A stretch of 64,000 nucleotides of DNA from Pantoea ananatis LMG 2665 (GTDB lineage: Bacteria; Pseudomonadota; Gammaproteobacteria; Enterobacterales; Enterobacteriaceae), in contig NZ_JMJJ01000017.1 of assembly GCF_000710035.2 (NCBI RefSeq), positions 1 through 64,000 of the forward strand, written 5' to 3'. How positions within the stretch are numbered: position 1 is the first letter of the stretch; every line of letters begins with the position of its first letter. A program made the translations under genes and the position numbers. Under the pieces are notes generated by a model. It made no database searches, had not been told where the DNA came from, and worked only from the letters and a program-made list of their open reading frames with translations. Shown piece after piece: positions 59,305 through 64,000 of this stretch.

Positions 59305-62300
59305 TCAGCGCTGAATAATATCGACATTGTGATTTTGTCCATCATCCCGCAAAGGAATGCTGTCATCCGGCAGGAGCGTGCCATCCATAGTCACTCGAGG
59401 TTCACCGTCGTGACGAGAAATCCTAATGTAATACTGACTGCCCCCGTGTTGATAGGTCAGGCTGATCGAAGGCCAGTCATCAGGTAAGTGAGTGCGAATA
59501 ACCAGCGTTCCTCCGTGCCGTTTTATTCCGAGTAACTCTTCAGTCACCAGACGGTAGGCCCAGCCTGCGGAACCGGTGTACCAGCTCCATCCGGCACGGC
59601 CGGTATGAGGTGCAACGCTGTACACATCTGCACTCATCACATAGGGCTCCGCCTTGTAGATGTTAACGCCTTCAGTCTGCAGCGTGTGGTTTACCGGATT
59701 GATCATTGACCATAGTTGCCACGCTCGCGCTTTTTGTCCCATCCGGGCAAACGCCATGACCGCCCAGATGGCGCCATGCGTGTACTGCCCGCCGTTTTCC
59801 CTCACACCCGGAAGATAACCCTGTATGTAACCGGGATTAGGACCATGACCATCAAACGGTGGCGTTAGCAACTTGATCAATCCTGCATCGTTATCCACCA
59901 GATAGCTGTCGAGTGACTTCATAGCCTGCGCACTGCGCACTGGATCAGCTGCGCCGGACAAAACGGACCAGCTTTGTGCAATCGCATCGATCCAGCACGC
60001 CTGCGATTCTCTTGTCCCCAGCGGCGTACCATCGTCAAAGTAGCCGCGGAGATACCATGCACCATCCCAGGCGTAAGATTCGAGATTTTTTTGCAGGCTC
60101 AGCGCTTCTGAATAGCACAATGCTGCCACGCGTTCATCCTGGCGCTGTTCAGCCAGCGCCGCAAAGCGTTGCAAAATATCGTAGAGGAAAAAGCCGAGCC
60201 AGACGCTTTCACCTTTGCCTTCAATACCGACCAGATTCATCCCGTCATTCCAGTCACCTGCCCCCATTAGCGGCAGGCCGTGCTGGCCGAAGTTTAGCCC
60301 CCGCTCAATCGCTTTTACGCAGTGCTGCCACAACGTCTCTTCGAGGTGGCTGATAACCGGCGTATCATAAACTGATTCTTCGCCGGGCTTGAGCGGACGC
60401 CCTTCAAGATAGGGAATCTGCTGCGCCAGCACGCCAGTATCTCCCGTTGTATCCACATAGTGACAAACCGCAAGCGGAAGCCACAGGTAGTCATCCGAAC
60501 AGCGGGTTCGCACGCCATTACCCTGCGGAGGATGCCACCAGTGTTGCACATCCCCCTCAATAAACTGCCGTGAGGCACACAGCAGGATCTGGCTGCGCAG
60601 TCGCTCCGGTGCAACGTGGCTCAGCGCCAGCGTATCCTGCAACTGATCGCGGAAACCAAATGCCCCACCGGACTGATAGTAGCCGCTGCGCGCCATGATG
60701 CGACAGGCTAATGTCTGGTACAGCAGCCAGCCGTTTACCAGCAAATCAACGCTGCTGTCGGGCGTCTGCACAACGACCTTATCAAGCACGTTGTGCCAGA
60801 AATGGTGAACCTGATTCAGCGCCTGACGCGCATGATCCTCATGCAGAAAACGGGCAAGCGTTTCCTGTGCCTGTGCCGGGTTATCGGCCACGCCGAGGAC
60901 AAAAACATATGTTTTCTGGTCACCGTCAATAAGGGAGGTTGTCGACTGTAGCGCGGCACAGGGATCAAGCCCGGCTCCCGTTTTACCCGAGAGTCTGCGA
61001 AGCGTCATGGCGGCCGGGGCGCGCAGTGAGCCATTACGCCCGATAAACTCGCGGCGGTCGCCCGTTACCGTACTCTGAGGATCGTTAACGGCGAAAAAGG
61101 CGGTGCGTTCCCCGCCATTAGCACCGTAGAAGTTATTGGCCATGACCGCACTTCCCCCCGCGAGGCCGGGCGAATGCGTGATGATATGCGCAGCAGAGTG
61201 GTTGCGCGTTGCCCCAAGTGTCCATTCCACGTAGCCGGTGACAGACAATTTGCGTGTACGGCCCGAATGGTTGCTGAGCTTCAGTATTGCAAGCTTAACC
61301 GGCGCCTGCTCGTCCACCAGGACTGTCAGTTCGCTGTCCAGTCCATTTTCACGGTGGGCAAACACGCTGTAACCAAAACCGTGGCGGGTAAGATAATCGC
61401 CCTGACCGCGCACGGGCAGGGTCATGGGTGACCAGCATGCGCCGCTTTCTTCATCACGCAGATAGAATGCCTCCCCGCTACGATCGCTTACCGGATCGTT
61501 TTCCCACGGCGTTAAGCGATATTCGTGCGCATTTTCGAACCAGCTGTAGGCCTGGCCTGCTTCAGAAATCACGCTGCCAAAGTTCTCGTTTGCCAGCACG
61601 TTTGACCAGGGCGCTGGCGTCGGTTGGTTTTCTCTCAGCAGGATCTGATACTCGCGACCGTCCTGAGAAAAGCCACCGTATCCGTTGAAATGGCGCAACA
61701 GGTGAGTTTCCGGTATCCAGTCGGCGTGATGATTGCTCTCTGACGTCACCGAGGGCACAAAAGGCCTGACGCGTTTTTTTGTCGCATGAATACGCTGGTT
61801 AAGTTGTTCATTGATGCCGTCAGCGCGATCGTCCAGGCTCAGACAGGCCACGCTCATCAGCAACTGCTTGTCTTCGGCAGACAAATGCTCACCGTTACGG
61901 ACAAAAATCCCCCCGGGTTTATCTAACAGGCTGGCTTCAGAACCGGCATAGATTAAATCCATAATCTGCGTCTGCAGCGCCTGCTGGTAGCCTCCAGGGC
62001 TGTTATTAAGAATCACCAGATCCACCTCCAGCCCTTTCAGTCGCCAGTAGCGATGTGCCTGAATCAGCGTGGTGACAGAAGCAATTTTTTCCTCGCTGGT
62101 CAGGCTGATCAGCACAATCGGCAAATCACCTGAGATCCCCCAACCCCACAGGCCCGACTGACCACGTCGGTTTCGGCTAATGGCCTGTTCGTCACCGCGC
62201 AGTTCCTGACAGGGATAAAGTACCGCGCTGGCGAGGCGGTTGAACAAAGTTGCGTCATCTTCGCTGGCATTCATCTGCCGTAACACAACCAGACTGTGGG

Positions 62301-64000
62301 ACCAGGCCAGTTCAAACACACGATCGGCGATAGGATGATCGCGGTATTTTTCCATCAGCGCGAGGCTTTGCTGACGGTTTTCGCTGACGCCAAAAACGAT
62401 ATCAATGGTCACCGGCTGTCCGGGCTGGAGCGTAATCGCGTGGCGTATCGACAGTATCGGATCCAGCACGGCACCGGACGTGTTACTGAGCGGTCCGTTC
62501 ATGCTGACCGCCTGGGCATCAGCCGGGCTTTTTCCCCGGCCGATGAATCCCGCTCTGTCGGTGTCGAATGAAACGTTCTCTGAACAATCGCCATGCACCA
62601 CCATCATATGAAACAGATACGGGCTCTGTTCATCCGGCGAGCGTGCACGCCGGTGGCACAAAATGGCATCATGCCTGGGATCGGCTTCCGTCTGAATAAA
62701 CAGGTTGCTGAACGCCGGGTGCGCCTGATCGCTGATGTCCGAGGCAAGCACCACTTCAGCATAGGTCGTCAGCTCGAGTGTTCGTGGGCTTCGGCCTCGA
62801 TGCATCAGGGTGACACGACGCAGTTCGATGTCATCTTCCGGTGAGACCACAACCCGGGTTTTCACGCTGAGCGAGCCGAGCACGCGCCTGAACTCGGCCC
62901 CCGCATCGGTAAAGATGATTTCATCGCTGATGTCCGCACTGGCCCCCAGAGGGTGACAGGTATTGCTCCACACCTCGTCAGTGAGCGGATCCCGGATATA
63001 GCAGAACGTTCCCCAGTTATCACGGGTGCTGTCGCTGCGCCAGCGTGTCAATGCGATGTTGTTCCAGCGACTGTATCCCCCACCGCCTGGCGTTATCATT
63101 AGATGGTAATGCCCGTTGGACAATAATTGTATCTCGGGGGTCGGCGTATCCGCATGCATGAAGATTCGCGGTTCATAGCGCACAGGCTTAATTCTTCCCT
63201 CATGGGACTCAAAATGACGACGCGGGCTGTAGAGTTCAACCTCATCGGGTACGCGCTCCTGTAACAGCAAGCTGGCCGATCTGAACGCCGGACTCGACAT
63301 GAATCGCCCGGCCATAGGGGCATCAAGCAGCAGATGCCCCAGCGCCTGGAAAGCCATGCCCTGATGGTGCGCCATCCAGGATTGAACAACCAGGAAAAGC
63401 TGCCCGGTTGCCAGTCGCGATGGCGTATAGTCCAACGCTTCATAAAAACCATATTCGCCGCGCGCGCCGTTTTCCTGCAGCCTGAGCAGATTGTCGCAGG
63501 CCTTTTGCGGTGAAACCAACAGCGCCAGCAGCGTGGCATAAGGGGCTACCACCATATCGTCGGCGAGACCGCGCCGGAGACCAAGGCCGGGTACGCCAAA
63601 TGCCTGATACTGATAATTATGTTGAACATCAAACGCATGGTAGCCAGACTCAGAGACGCCCCACGGCACGCCACGCTCTTTGCCCCAGTTTATCTGCCTG
63701 ATTACCGCAGATTTGCTCATCTCATCCAGCAGACTGCCGTGCCAGGTTGGCATCACCAGATTCGGCATCAGATATTCAAACATTGAACCGCTCCAGGACA
63801 TCAGGGCAGTTTCATGATCGATGGTGGTAAACAGTCGGCCAAGTGCATACCAGCTTTTAAGCGGCAGCTGATTCGTCGCAATAGCGACAAAACTGGTCAG
63901 GCGGATTTCTGAAGGCAAAAGATCGTAGTGGCTTTTATCCAGCGTGTTGGTATCGCAGTTGTAGCCCACACTTAGCATGCTGGTAGCCGTGTTATACAGA
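59305..64000 (-). CDS. Cyclic beta-1,2-glucan synthase-like protein (NdvB type, GH94), C-terminal 1564 residues
   Basis: The frame is open to the window edge, so the N-terminal part (in NdvB, membrane helices and a GT84 transferase) lies outside. The visible part opens with LSVGYNCDTNTLDKSHYDLLPSE, the glycoamylase-like segment that trims chain length. It continues through two carbohydrate-binding and beta-sandwich regions to a GH94 phosphorylase-like catalytic domain with GAGDWNDGMNLVG and its catalytic Asp. The family makes periplasmic cyclic glucans used in osmotic adaptation and host interaction in rhizobia and Brucella. Length so far agrees with proteins of about 2800 aa. There is no downstream partner gene in the window. 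Confidence 0.88.
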   Translation of the reverse strand, partial: LYNTATSMLSVGYNCDTNTLDKSHYDLLPSEIRLTSFVAIATNQLPLKSWYALGRLFTTIDHETALMSWSGSMFEYLMPNLVMPTWHGSLLDEMSKSAVIRQINWGKERGVPWGVSESGYHAFDVQHNYQYQAFGVPGLGLRRGLADDMVVAPYATLLALLVSPQKACDNLLRLQENGARGEYGFYEALDYTPSRLATGQLFLVVQSWMAHHQGMAFQALGHLLLDAPMAGRFMSSPAFRSASLLLQERVPDEVELYSPRRHFESHEGRIKPVRYEPRIFMHADTPTPEIQLLSNGHYHLMITPGGGGYSRWNNIALTRWRSDSTRDNWGTFCYIRDPLTDEVWSNTCHPLGASADISDEIIFTDAGAEFRRVLGSLSVKTRVVVSPEDDIELRRVTLMHRGRSPRTLELTTYAEVVLASDISDQAHPAFSNLFIQTEADPRHDAILCHRRARSPDEQSPYLFHMMVVHGDCSENVSFDTDRAGFIGRGKSPADAQAVSMNGPLSNTSGAVLDPILSIRHAITLQPGQPVTIDIVFGVSENRQQSLALMEKYRDHPIADRVFELAWSHSLVVLRQMNASEDDATLFNRLASAVLYPCQELRGDEQAISRNRRGQSGLWGWGISGDLPIVLISLTSEEKIASVTTLIQAHRYWRLKGLEVDLVILNNSPGGYQQALQTQIMDLIYAGSEASLLDKPGGIFVRNGEHLSAEDKQLLMSVACLSLDDRADGINEQLNQRIHATKKRVRPFVPSVTSESNHHADWIPETHLLRHFNGYGGFSQDGREYQILLRENQPTPAPWSNVLANENFGSVISEAGQAYSWFENAHEYRLTPWENDPVSDRSGEAFYLRDEESGACWSPMTLPVRGQGDYLTRHGFGYSVFAHRENGLDSELTVLVDEQAPVKLAILKLSNHSGRTRKLSVTGYVEWTLGATRNHSAAHIITHSPGLAGGSAVMANNFYGANGGERTAFFAVNDPQSTVTGDRREFIGRNGSLRAPAAMTLRRLSGKTGAGLDPCAALQSTTSLIDGDQKTYVFVLGVADNPAQAQETLARFLHEDHARQALNQVHHFWHNVLDKVVVQTPDSSVDLLVNGWLLYQTLACRIMARSGYYQSGGAFGFRDQLQDTLALSHVAPERLRSQILLCASRQFIEGDVQHWWHPPQGNGVRTRCSDDYLWLPLAVCHYVDTTGDTGVLAQQIPYLEGRPLKPGEESVYDTPVISHLEETLWQHCVKAIERGLNFGQHGLPLMGAGDWNDGMNLVGIEGKGESVWLGFFLYDILQRFAALAEQRQDERVAALCYSEALSLQKNLESYAWDGAWYLRGYFDDGTPLGTRESQACWIDAIAQSWSVLSGAADPVRSAQAMKSLDSYLVDNDAGLIKLLTPPFDGHGPNPGYIQGYLPGVRENGGQYTHGAIWAVMAFARMGQKARAWQLWSMINPVNHTLQTEGVNIYKAEPYVMSADVYSVAPHTGRAGWSWYTGSAGWAYRLVTEELLGIKRHGGTLVIRTHLPDDWPSISLTYQHGGSQYYIRISRHDGEPRVTMDGTLLPDDSIPLRDDGQNHNVDIIQR

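Noticed and set aside
1..64000. CRISPR arrays, tRNA or rRNA genes, prophage structural genes, replication origin
   Set aside because: Looked for by eye on both strands; no direct-repeat array, cloverleaf, phage module or Rep gene with iterons was found.

Overview
The window reads as accessory DNA of an enterobacterium, most likely a large plasmid or genomic island of Pantoea/Erwinia type. The evidence is gene content: a Cre-type recombinase with its own lox-like site, a complete rut pyrimidine operon, extra flagellin and cap genes, a cyclic beta-glucan synthase-like gene and many catabolic operons. No replication, ribosomal RNA, tRNA or core housekeeping block was seen. The genus is an inference from protein resemblance and was not checked by search.

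Left end (1-5.5 kb): the 3' end of an IS3-family element, then a strikingly AT-rich stretch with a small exported protein, a FimZ/BvgA-like response regulator, and an operon pairing an APC-family antiporter with a pyruvoyl-type (PSD-family) decarboxylase. 5.5-7.5 kb: a 34-bp lox-like site followed by a full-length Cre homologue, bracketed by two related 57-bp palindromic repeats. 7.5-12.7 kb: motility and chemotaxis genes. These are an MCP ending in a CheR/CheB tether, a flagellin with an exact in-frame 53-residue C-terminal deletion behind a clean sigma28 promoter, a frameshifted MCP, and a coupled 109-aa protein.

13-24.9 kb: an amino-acid-type ABC transporter divergent from a binding protein, XRE-cupin regulator and FAD oxidase; a LacI-controlled inositol-like operon (two TIM-barrel isomerases and a Gfo/Idh/MocA dehydrogenase); and a PAS-PAS-GGDEF-EAL protein. 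25-35.4 kb: a LysR gene and an eight-gene operon (dgcN-like, dgcA/epimerase, GsiABCD-like peptide importer, P1 peptidase, M55 D-aminopeptidase). It looks built to import and break down D-amino-acid-containing peptides, perhaps murein fragments. 35.7-42.5 kb: complete rutABCDEFG with divergent rutR, a sigma54-like promoter and a long palindrome.

42.5-51.4 kb: a secreted Cys/His hydrolase candidate, a KTSC protein, an Xre-RES toxin-antitoxin pair, fliD and an intact fliC with a sigma28 promoter, an FMN reductase, a DUF333 lipoprotein, an amber-interrupted GNAT gene, an MBL-fold hydrolase and a decayed MarR gene. 52.2-57.8 kb: a GH15 glucosidase / 6-phosphogluconate dehydrogenase / glucose-6-phosphate dehydrogenase / ROK glucokinase operon, a self-contained route from glucan to pentose phosphate. 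The right end has decayed fragments and the C-terminal 1564 residues of an NdvB/GH94-type cyclic glucan synthase that runs off the window. Numerous disrupted genes show an accessory region in flux, although some disruptions could be sequence errors.
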